DNA of 8,448 bases from an uncultured Spongiibacteraceae bacterium (GTDB taxonomy: Bacteria; Pseudomonadota; Gammaproteobacteria; Pseudomonadales; Dasaniaceae), in the NCBI GenBank assembly GCA_937969395.1, contig CALBVI010000324.1:1-8448 (forward strand). The letters run 5' to 3'. Below are positions 1-5,499 of the stretch, piece by piece. The notes below the pieces were generated by a model. It was not told the origin of the DNA. It did not search any database and was given only the letters and a program-made list of their open reading frames with translations. Every line of letters starts with the position of its first letter. Within the stretch, counting starts at the first letter, position 1. The position numbers and the translations under genes were made by a program.

Positions 1-530
1 CAACCGTTGATCCGATTTTAGGGCCAGAAATGAAATCGACCGGTGAAGTTATGGGAATGGGCGATACCTTTGCTGAAGCTTATGCAAAAGCTCAGTTGGG
101 TGCCGGTGATGCATTACCTAAGTCGGGTAAAGTCTTTATTAGTGTACGTGAGGCCGATAAACCCGGTGTTGCTGCTGTCGGTCAAAAATTGAAAGACCTC
201 GGTTTCGAGTTATTAGCGACTCGTGGTACACAAAAAGTGTTACAGGATGCAGGTATTGAATCTGCTTTAGTCAATAAAGTGAAGCAAGGTCGTCCACATA
301 TTGTTGATGTGTTGAAAAATGATGAAGTTAGCTTAATTGTAAATACCACTGAAGGCCGCAAATCCATTGCTGATTCAGCTTCTATACGTCGTACCGCGAT
401 GGCGAAAAAAGTTTTTTTCACAACTACATTAGCTGGAGCGGATGCAGTTTGTGAAGCGATTAAAGAGTCGCAAGGTAAGTCGATTGAAGTTCGAAGATTA
501 CAGGATGTTCACGGGAGAATAGGCGCATGA
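1..530 (+). CDS. carB: Carbamoyl-phosphate synthase large subunit, C-terminal part (5' end outside window)
   Basis: This is the last ~175 residues of the large subunit of carbamoyl-phosphate synthase, the cytoplasmic enzyme that makes carbamoyl phosphate for pyrimidine and arginine synthesis. The frame is open from base 3, upstream of the first ATG at 30, and begins inside the conserved motif [16 protein letters not shown], which closes the second synthetase half; ATG 30 is therefore internal. The rest is the MGS-like allosteric domain. Residues that in the E. coli enzyme contact UMP, IMP or the domain's phosphate site appear kept: the ATRGT turn, [10 protein letters not shown], and NTTEGR. 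All ATP-grasp active-site regions lie outside the window. The stop at 528-530 overlaps the greA start as ATGA, implying coupled translation. Nothing looks broken. Identification is secure from direct similarity to E. coli CarB. Confidence 0.97.
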   Translation, partial: TVDPILGPEMKSTGEVMGMGDTFAEAYAKAQLGAGDALPKSGKVFISVREADKPGVAAVGQKLKDLGFELLATRGTQKVLQDAGIESALVNKVKQGRPHIVDVLKNDEVSLIVNTTEGRKSIADSASIRRTAMAKKVFFTTTLAGADAVCEAIKESQGKSIEVRRLQDVHGRIGA

Positions 531-1009
531 GCATAAAAAGAGTACCAATGACTGTTGCAGGTGAAGCCGCTTTACGCAATGAGTTGACTCGTCTGAAAAC
601 AGAAGACCGCCCTCGTATTGTGCAAGCGATTGCAGAGGCTCGTGAGCATGGCGACTTAAAAGAAAATGCTGAATATCACGCCGCTCGTGAGCAGCAGGGG
701 TTTTGTGAAGGGCGTGTACAGGAAATTGAAGGAAAGCTAGGTGACAGTGTTGTTATTGATATCTCAAAGCTTCCTTACACAGGTAAGGTTATTTTTGGTG
801 TTACAGTAACAATTATCAATTGCGAGACTGATGAAGAAGTAAAGTATGCGATTGTTGGTGAAGATGAAGCCAACGTCAATGCGGGAAAAATTTCTGTCAC
901 TTCACCAATTGCTCGCGCCTTAGTGGGTAAAGAGGAAGGGGATACCGTCGTTGTACGTACACCCGGCGGAGATGTTGAATATGAAATTGATTTGGTTGAA
1001 CATATTTAA
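527..1009 (+). CDS. greA: Transcription elongation factor GreA
   Basis: GreA rescues backtracked RNA polymerase by inserting its coiled coil into the secondary channel and stimulating cleavage of the transcript 3' end. The 160-residue product is two residues longer than E. coli GreA (158). The N-terminal coiled coil spans about residues 9-75 and carries the tip motif [12 protein letters not shown]; Asp43 and Glu46 correspond to the catalytic acidic pair (E. coli Asp41/Glu44). The C-terminal FKBP-like domain follows, with the family motifs [14 protein letters not shown] and [10 protein letters not shown]. The ATG at 527 overlaps the carB stop and has GGGAG at 513-517, nine bases upstream; ATG 548 is a less likely internal start. 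It is followed by a strong terminator, so the carB-greA unit ends here, whereas in Pseudomonas the conserved neighbour after greA is yhbY. Confidence 0.97.
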   Translation: MSIKRVPMTVAGEAALRNELTRLKTEDRPRIVQAIAEAREHGDLKENAEYHAAREQQGFCEGRVQEIEGKLGDSVVIDISKLPYTGKVIFGVTVTIINCETDEEVKYAIVGEDEANVNAGKISVTSPIARALVGKEEGDTVVVRTPGGDVEYEIDLVEHI

Positions 1010-1046
1010 TTATTGATCAAAAGATTTATTCATAAAATTATTACTG

Positions 1047-1076
1047 AAAGGCTAACCGAAAGGTTGGCCTTTTTTA
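1047..1076 (+). terminator. Intrinsic terminator after greA
   Basis: A nine-base-pair stem (1049-1057 with 1062-1070, one G-T wobble) is closed by a GAAA tetraloop of the GNRA type and followed directly by a run of six T (1070-1075). A-rich bases before the stem can pair with part of the T run and lengthen the helix. It lies 37 bases after the greA stop and faces the right way to end the carB-greA transcript. Confidence 0.9.
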
Positions 1077-1122
1077 TTGTTAGTCATTAGTGGGGTGTTA
1101 ATAGGTTGCTGGTAGATTTTTT

Positions 1123-1428
1123 ATGTTCCATTTAATGCTGCATGGATTAGTACCATTGCTGGTAGTCGTGGTTTGGTATCGCTCGACGTGGCTTAAGTGC
1201 TATTTGATTTTAATGGCGACAATGTTAGTCGACATCGATCACTTATTGGCTACGCCGATTTATGATCCACTGCGTTGTAGTATTGGTTTCCACCCTTTGC
1301 ACAGTATGGTTGCAATAGCGGTTTATGTATTGATGTTGGCAGTGCCAAAGCTGCGTCTAGTCGCCATAGGCTTATTAATACATATGGCGCTAGATGGGCT
1401 CGACTGCCTAGATTTTACTATTTTATAG
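1123..1428 (+). CDS. Small membrane protein resembling DUF6122
   Basis: The 101-residue product is very hydrophobic, with about three membrane segments (roughly residues 5-18, 24-45 and 61-95), so it should sit in the inner membrane. It carries polar, possibly metal-liganding residues in a hydrophobic setting: an N-terminal LMLHG, MLVDIDHLL near residues 35-42, CSIGFHPLHS near 52-61, and HMALDGLDC near the end. This His/Asp pattern matches what I remember of DUF6122 and loosely recalls membrane-bound YdjM-type hydrolases; no activity is established, and catalysis is inference. The ATG at 1123 has only a weak ribosome site (GGTAG at 1111-1115), and ATG 1135 is a possible alternative start. The gene follows the greA terminator, so it probably has its own promoter, and it converges on the diguanylate cyclase gene with 13 bases between stops. 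Confidence 0.75.
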   Translation: MFHLMLHGLVPLLVVVVWYRSTWLKCYLILMATMLVDIDHLLATPIYDPLRCSIGFHPLHSMVAIAVYVLMLAVPKLRLVAIGLLIHMALDGLDCLDFTIL

Positions 1429-1441
1429 GAGTGGCAGGCTT

Positions 1442-2494
1442 TTACGCCGGCAATAGATCTTCCGTCGTCATAACATCGGTCGCTACTTCTACGCGGTTTC
1501 TGCCATTACTTTTCGCTTGATAGAGCATTTTGTCAGCACGGTCGATAAATGATTCTTCGCTTTCGTCAGGTTGATAGCGAGCAATACCAAATGATGCGCT
1601 GATATTGTTGAGAATTTTATTGCTACTGGTGACTTTAACCCGCAGTGCTTGTAGTTTTTTCCGTAAGGCCTCAGCCGTTTTTGTTGCTTCATCTTCATTG
1701 CTGTTGTGCATAATAATGGCAAATTCTTCACCGCCATAGCGTGCTCCAAAAGCGTTCTCAGGACAGTTGTCCAGAATCAGTCCACCCATATGCTGCAATA
1801 CGCGATCGCCAATAACATGGCCGTAGTCATCATTGAAGGCTTTGAAGTGATCGAGGTCTATGAGAATTAAGAATACATTTTTAGCCTCGATACTGTTTTC
1901 AAGTTGCTGGGCTAGGTGTGTATCAAAAGATTGGCGATTGGGTAGTTGAGTAAGTTTGTCAATAAAGGCTTGATGTTGAGTTTTTTCGAGTTGATTTTTT
2001 AGTTCAGCTATTTCTTCATTAGCTTGTTCGATGCCGCACTTATATTGTTCGTTAGCCGTACGCATTACTTGAGTCGTTTCAACGACGTTATCAATAATGC
2101 TAGAGACGTCAGTAAGTGACTTTGCATCTTTAAGCGACTCAATATTTTTTGAAAGATCTTGATCAAATTTATCGGAGTCATTTAATGAATTACTCATAAA
2201 ATGAATAAGTTGTGCAGCTAAGTCGGTAATACCCGCGATGGATTTGTTCTGTTCCTCTAACTCTTCTTTAATAATATAGTGAAGATAAAGTTCATGGCTA
2301 GACTCTGCGGTGTAGTCACCATTTACTTTTTTAATATGCTCCAAAGCTTGATTCAGCTCTGGGTTTTTTTCGGTAACGTAGGTGTACCAAAGTGTATAGT
2401 TAATCGGGTTGGCAGGTATTTGATTAGCTACCATTAAGGGGACAGCTTTTTTAAGATATTCAGCTGCTTCTGCAGTGTTTTCTGGATAAATCAT
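1442..2494 (-). CDS. Soluble GGDEF-domain diguanylate cyclase
   Basis: A 350-residue predicted diguanylate cyclase, which would join two GTP into the second messenger cyclic-di-GMP. Residues 1-150 are a helical, non-membrane N-terminal region with the motif NPINYTLWYTYV (29-40), seen at the start of several gammaproteobacterial GGDEF proteins and of unknown ligand. A coiled coil (about 148-175) leads into the GGDEF domain (about 176-340). That domain begins with DKLTQLPNR, has the metal/nucleotide segment DLDHFKAFND (213-222), and the active-site loop is GGEEF (254-258), a catalytically acceptable variant. The usual RxxD inhibitory site just before the loop is absent (PENA at that place), so product feedback by this route is unlikely. 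There is no EAL or HD-GYP domain and no signal peptide. The start ATG has AGGT six bases upstream. The signal it senses is unknown. Confidence 0.93.
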   Translation of the reverse strand: MIYPENTAEAAEYLKKAVPLMVANQIPANPINYTLWYTYVTEKNPELNQALEHIKKVNGDYTAESSHELYLHYIIKEELEEQNKSIAGITDLAAQLIHFMSNSLNDSDKFDQDLSKNIESLKDAKSLTDVSSIIDNVVETTQVMRTANEQYKCGIEQANEEIAELKNQLEKTQHQAFIDKLTQLPNRQSFDTHLAQQLENSIEAKNVFLILIDLDHFKAFNDDYGHVIGDRVLQHMGGLILDNCPENAFGARYGGEEFAIIMHNSNEDEATKTAEALRKKLQALRVKVTSSNKILNNISASFGIARYQPDESEESFIDRADKMLYQAKSNGRNRVEVATDVMTTEDLLPA

Positions 2495-2579
2495 AACGTT
2501 ACCTAGCTATTGCTTTTATGCGTTTTGCTTAACAATCCGTGTCTAGGCATTCTTTAATGTGTTTTCTAAAAGTGCTTTT

Positions 2580-2876
2580 TTAAGGCGCTGAACTGATGGG
2601 CTCAGCTAAACTGGGCTGATCATCGTCTAGTTCTAATACAGTAGCTTGCTCAGGGGCCGTTACGTCAACAATGGGTTGCTTGTTGTTATCGAGCTCTACG
2701 GAAATAGCTTCTGCTCTCAGTTGTATATCTTTTGAGCTTAATTCAAAGACTATATTCAGAGCTTCATCTTTATGAGGGCTGCGAAATAATGACTTTGGTT
2801 CGCGTCCATCTACCCATTCTTTTTGTTTACTGGCAAACATGCCATCTTGATTGGTGACAACAAATACTGGTTTCAT
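2580..2876 (-). CDS. Unrecognised 98-residue soluble protein
   Basis: I do not recognise this family. The 98-residue product has no signal peptide, membrane segment or catalytic motif that I can see. The first ~60 residues look like a small folded domain (beginning MKPVFVVTNQDG, with KEWVDGREP and DEALNIVFELSSKDI), reminiscent of small conserved hypothetical proteins of Pseudomonas-like bacteria. The last ~35 residues are acidic and proline-rich (ELDDDQPSLAEP) and probably disordered. Coding looks real: the frame is well used, the ATG at 2876 is followed at once by conserved-looking sequence, and it lies between two genes on the same strand. No good ribosome-binding site precedes the ATG, only an A-rich tract. 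It is 117 bases from the J-domain gene and 85 bases from the cyclase gene, so co-transcription is possible but unproven. Confidence 0.65.
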   Translation of the reverse strand: MKPVFVVTNQDGMFASKQKEWVDGREPKSLFRSPHKDEALNIVFELSSKDIQLRAEAISVELDNNKQPIVDVTAPEQATVLELDDDQPSLAEPISSAP

Positions 2877-2993
2877 AGTTTTTTTCGATATCAGGAGTAG
2901 TACTTATAGGTAAAATAACATTTTATAGCGAATTTTTTGTAGGAGCTATTGTTTTGATGTTAAGTAGTGAACATTTTTACATTCTAAATTTAC

Positions 2994-3473
2994 TTAACTC
3001 AATGATTCTAGAAGTAAATCTTTAGCTTGATTGATTTGAGCGGCAAGATAGTCGCTGCCCCCACGATCAGGGTGTATCTTTTGCATCATCTTGCGGTGGG
3101 CGGTGATGATTTCTTCTTTGCTTGCGCCTGCTTGCAAACCAAGTATTGAGTAGGCTGTATTGGTGTCGAGGTTTGTTGTGCTGGGAGCGTGAGGTGATGC
3201 CTCTGCCTGAGCTGTTACGAAGTTTTTTAGTAATGGAAAAAAGCGTATTAATAATGGTATTGATTGACGGATAAAAGGTAGTAACGCGCCGATCATGGCC
3301 CCTATCCAATGTATACGTCCAGTAACGGCTAATAAGACAAGAATCACTCCTAGGCCACCTAGGATAAGCTTCCAATACATATTGCCCCATTGAGCCTTAG
3401 GTACTTTTTTGAACTGCTTGAAAATGATTAGCAGTATTAGAGCAAGTGCGATTAAAACAATTAGCCGGGCCAA
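2994..3473 (-). CDS. Membrane-anchored J-domain protein (Tim14/DnaJ-like)
   Basis: A 159-residue co-chaperone of the type that recruits and stimulates an Hsp70 (DnaK) at the inner membrane. The N-terminus (residues 2-18) and residues 34-50 are clear membrane segments, and 54-82 is a third hydrophobic stretch. A short linker rich in Ala, Pro and Thr (88-103) leads to a C-terminal J domain (about 106-157) with the essential HPD motif at 134-136, in the form [21 protein letters not shown]. The C-terminal J domain after membrane helices resembles mitochondrial Tim14/Pam18 rather than classic DnaJ: there is no Gly/Phe or zinc-finger region. The start is TTG at 3473, chosen because AAAGGA (3485-3480, minus strand) sits six bases upstream and the hydrophobic segment begins at once. 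Substrate and partner are unknown. It heads the minus-strand cluster. Confidence 0.88.
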   Translation of the reverse strand: MARLIVLIALALILLIIFKQFKKVPKAQWGNMYWKLILGGLGVILVLLAVTGRIHWIGAMIGALLPFIRQSIPLLIRFFPLLKNFVTAQAEASPHAPSTTNLDTNTAYSILGLQAGASKEEIITAHRKMMQKIHPDRGGSDYLAAQINQAKDLLLESLS

Positions 3474-3479
3474 GATTAG

Positions 3480-3485
3480 TCCTTT
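3480..3485 (-). promoter_or_regulatory. Ribosome-binding site for the TTG-started J-domain gene
   Basis: AAAGGA on the minus strand lies six bases before the TTG at 3473-3471. It decides the start, since no in-frame ATG is suitably placed to include the first membrane segment. Confidence 0.7.
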
Positions 3486-3528
3486 ATATGCTAGCGAGTA
3501 TATTCTGATTTAACGATCATGGATTCTA

Positions 3529-3560
3529 TAGCGCGATCTATTGTAATAGCGAATGCGCTA
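3529..3560. repeat. Imperfect inverted repeat in the J-protein/msrA intergenic region
   Basis: The outer arms TAGCGC (3529-3534) and GCGCTA (3555-3560) are perfect complements. Inside them a second dyad, CTATT-GT-AATAG (3538-3549), is flanked by unpaired bases of unequal length (three and five). It could be a regulator-binding dyad or a hairpin. It lacks a T run, so it is not an intrinsic terminator. Confidence 0.4.
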
Positions 3561-3767
3561 AGCACAAGCACGAACTATTTGTTACATGGCTGAGCAGTCC
3601 ATGAAGTGTTTGCTTAGTTGTATGGGGGTAGCAGCAAGAATTTCAGGCTATTATGCAGCTGTCAGCGTTAATTTGCATTAATTGTTGTTCGGTGTTGATG
3701 TATGAGAGCTTCTCCTTGTAGGCTTGTCTCTAGTCGCTGCTAATAGTTTAAATGATAGGTATGAATG

Positions 3768-4436
3768 ATGAGTTTTTTTGATGCGTTAACCCCCAGTAAA
3801 AAACGGCAGTTGCCTACGCCATCGCAGGCCTTAGTAGGTCGTGAGGAAAAGGTAATAGTGTCTGGTGTTCATCGAGTGACTGGTAATACCATGGTGCCGC
3901 CATTTGCAGATCACTTAGAGCAGGCTCTATTTGGCTTGGGTTGTTTTTGGGGGGCGGAAAGAAAGTTTTGGCAGCAAGCAGGTGTTTATAGTACTGCTGT
4001 TGGCTACGCTGCCGGCTTTACACCTAACCCAAGCTACGAAGAAGTTTGTAGTGGTTTAACGGGGCATAACGAAGTGGTTTTGGTTGTCTTCGATCCTGCT
4101 GTAATAAGCTACCAACAATTGCTGTGTCTTTTTTGGGAGAGTCATAATCCAACTCAGGGTATGCAACAAGGTAATGATCAAGGCACACAATATCGGTCAG
4201 GGATTTATCCCTTTAATGACGAGCAGTCTTCATTGGCTAAAGATTCAATGAGTAGTTATCAAAAGTCCCTTTCTGATAAAGGCTTTGATCCAATAACGAC
4301 AGAAATAATAACGGCTTCGGCTTTTTATTATGCTGAAGAATATCACCAGCAGTACTTAGATAAGAACCCAGGCGGTTATTGTGGCATGGAACCTATTGAA
4401 CAAACGGATAGGCCAACGTTTACGGCCCGTCAGTAA
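3768..4436 (+). CDS. msrA: Peptide-methionine (S)-S-oxide reductase MsrA
   Basis: MsrA reduces the S epimer of methionine sulfoxide in oxidised proteins, using thioredoxin as the electron source. The 222-residue product aligns along its length with E. coli MsrA (212), sharing the long N-terminal extension (MSFFD, then [12 protein letters not shown]). The catalytic cysteine is in GCFWGAER (residue 59 from ATG 3768). Other family motifs are [25 protein letters not shown], the [13 protein letters not shown] segment, [12 protein letters not shown] and NPGGYCG. The resolving Cys in GYCG is present, but the second recycling Cys near the E. coli C-terminus (GVCLP) is missing; the tail here is [10 protein letters not shown]. 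The double ATG at 3765/3768 leaves the start ambiguous by one residue; 3768 gives the family-like MSFFD and better spacing (8 bases) from AGG at 3757-3759. A run of seven T covers codons 3-5. The protein is probably cytoplasmic, as no signal peptide is present. Confidence 0.95.
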   Translation: MSFFDALTPSKKRQLPTPSQALVGREEKVIVSGVHRVTGNTMVPPFADHLEQALFGLGCFWGAERKFWQQAGVYSTAVGYAAGFTPNPSYEEVCSGLTGHNEVVLVVFDPAVISYQQLLCLFWESHNPTQGMQQGNDQGTQYRSGIYPFNDEQSSLAKDSMSSYQKSLSDKGFDPITTEIITASAFYYAEEYHQQYLDKNPGGYCGMEPIEQTDRPTFTARQ

Positions 4437-4526
4437 TTGTGCTTATACCTTTTTATTCATTTTTAATGTCTGATGCGGGGTAGTCTCTTTTTAGGGCGCT
4501 TTGACTGCTGAGCGGATAAGCAAATT

Positions 4527-5348
4527 ATGAATGTTAAATATGGAGTTTATATTCTCCAATGCCTTTTTCTTATATTGTTAGCTAGCTTTATATGGGCAGA
4601 AGACATCATTGATGGCAATAAAAGTGCTGTTTTAGTGCCTCAATTACCGAGTACGGTAAACATTTATACCTATCATAATCAGCCGCCTTATATTATTGAT
4701 ACTAATGACAGAAAAGGTTTGCTGTTTGATTTTTTAAATGAACTTCAAGATGCTGCACCGAAAGTAACATTTGTTGAAAATGTGGTTTCTCGCTCAAAAG
4801 TCAATGATGTTTTAGACTCCAAGCAACCCGCAATAGTTATGTGGGTCAATCCTGACTGGTTTGTTGGCGTTTCTCAGCCGTTGTATTGGTCTAAACAGAT
4901 ATTCGAAAGTAAATCTGTCTTTGTTTTTTTAAAGGATAAAAGTGTGAAGTATGAAACTACTGAAGATCTTAAAGATTTAGTTTTTGGCAGTCGTAAGGGA
5001 TATTCGTCTCATTATATTAGCCAGATATTAGGCTTTGAGCCAATAAAGCAAGTTGCTGCTGCTTCAGCAGGAGAGAATGTGGCGAATTTGTTGAAGGGCG
5101 AAGTAGATTTTATCGTATTGCCACAAGTATTAGGTTTAAATTATTTTAGAAGTAAAAATTTAATAGAAAAAATACAGGTACATGATATGCCTGTTGATAA
5201 TCTTCCTATCTACATCATGATAAGCCATTCTTATTTAGAGCTGTTACCTGCTGTAAATAATGTCATCGATAAATTAAACAAATCTGAGGCATGGCAATCA
5301 AAACTCAATTTTTATGGCCTGTTAGCTAATTCTACCGAAAGTCATTGA
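4527..5348 (+). CDS. Periplasmic solute-binding-like protein (SBP family 3 type)
   Basis: The 273-residue product has a cleavable signal peptide (basic start, hydrophobic core about residues 6-22, likely cleavage after FIWA before Glu25) and no lipobox, so it should be soluble in the periplasm. The mature part resembles the family 3 extracellular solute-binding fold used by amino-acid ABC importers and some sensors: an early strand with YTYHNQPPYII (47-57), the lobe-linking GLLFDFLNEL (64-73), a central EDLKDLVFGSRKGYSS (146-161), then NVANLLKGEVDFIVLP (184-199), a typical lobe 2 motif. There is no permease or ATPase next to it, and its ligand cannot be read from sequence. It appears more A+T-rich than the secretion genes that follow. 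The ribosome site is weak (GCGGAT about ten bases before the ATG). It sits 90 bases after msrA and 151 bases before the secretion operon, so co-transcription with either is uncertain. Confidence 0.75.
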   Translation: MNVKYGVYILQCLFLILLASFIWAEDIIDGNKSAVLVPQLPSTVNIYTYHNQPPYIIDTNDRKGLLFDFLNELQDAAPKVTFVENVVSRSKVNDVLDSKQPAIVMWVNPDWFVGVSQPLYWSKQIFESKSVFVFLKDKSVKYETTEDLKDLVFGSRKGYSSHYISQILGFEPIKQVAAASAGENVANLLKGEVDFIVLPQVLGLNYFRSKNLIEKIQVHDMPVDNLPIYIMISHSYLELLPAVNNVIDKLNKSEAWQSKLNFYGLLANSTESH

Positions 5349-5499
5349 ATTTTAACGTAAAAAAATCAGCAATATTCTTTTCTGCTGCTATATTTAAGGC
5401 AGTTTTCTGTGTTCGATGCTATCAGCACAGCGATGCGTCACGTCCTTTTGTGAATAACGCTATCAATCAATATCTGACGTTAAAGAGAAGTCATTGTTA
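5349..5499. other. Intergenic region before the secretion operon
   Basis: This 151-base gap probably holds the promoter of the secretion operon. TTGTGA (5448-5453) and TATCTG (5471-5476) are spaced by 17 bases but fit the sigma-70 consensus poorly. A CAGCA/TGCTG dyad lies at about 5367-5386, with no T run adequate for a terminator. I claim no definite site. Confidence 0.35.
5484..5490 (+). promoter_or_regulatory. Ribosome-binding site for the secretion ABC gene
   Basis: AGAGAAG lies nine bases before ATG 5500. This favours ATG 5500 over the in-frame TTG at 5494, which would be only three bases away. Confidence 0.55.

Larger units (their letters stand above)
3474..3767. other. Divergent intergenic region with an imperfect dyad
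   Basis: This 294-base gap separates the minus-strand J-domain gene from the plus-strand msrA gene and should hold both promoters. I see no confident -35/-10 pair for either. Structures visible are an imperfect palindrome at 3529-3560 (outer arms TAGCGC and GCGCTA, inner CTATT-GT-AATAG at 3538-3549) and a small A+T-rich dyad, TTAAT-N4-ATTAA, at 3668-3681. A 26-codon open frame at 3601-3681 has no ribosome-binding site and is not called as a gene. Confidence 0.55.

Noticed and set aside
403..419. A-run/T-run palindrome within carB as a possible terminator or slippage site
   Set aside because: It encodes ordinary conserved CarB residues (AKKVFFTT), and there is no GC-rich stem.
182..421. 79-codon open frame antisense to carB
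   Set aside because: It lies wholly within the well-conserved CarB coding region and shows no family features.
1077..1104. TTGTTA and TAATAG as a promoter for the DUF6122-like gene
   Set aside because: The -10 matches poorly and the spacing is 16 bases; not strong enough to call.
1489..1749. 86-codon open frame in another frame of the diguanylate cyclase gene
   Set aside because: It overlaps the GGDEF core, which is clearly the true coding frame.
3067..3390. 107-codon frame overlapping the J-domain gene on the same strand
   Set aside because: The J domain with HPD and the membrane helices are in the other frame; this one has no recognisable content.
3601..3681. 26-codon open frame (MKCLLSCMG...) in the intergenic region before msrA
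   Set aside because: It has no ribosome-binding site and is short enough to occur by chance; conservation would be needed to reconsider it.
3772..3779. Seven-T run at codons 3-5 of msrA as a phase-variation tract
   Set aside because: Seven bases is short for a contingency locus, and MsrA is not a typical phase-varied product.
5341..5496. TTTAACGT (5351-5358) and ACGTTAAA (5477-5484) as distant inverted repeats, with GTCATTG at 5341 and 5490, suggesting a small mobile element or attachment site
   Set aside because: The arms are only 7-8 bases, the sequence between them carries no gene, and no target duplication is evident; chance is the simpler reading.
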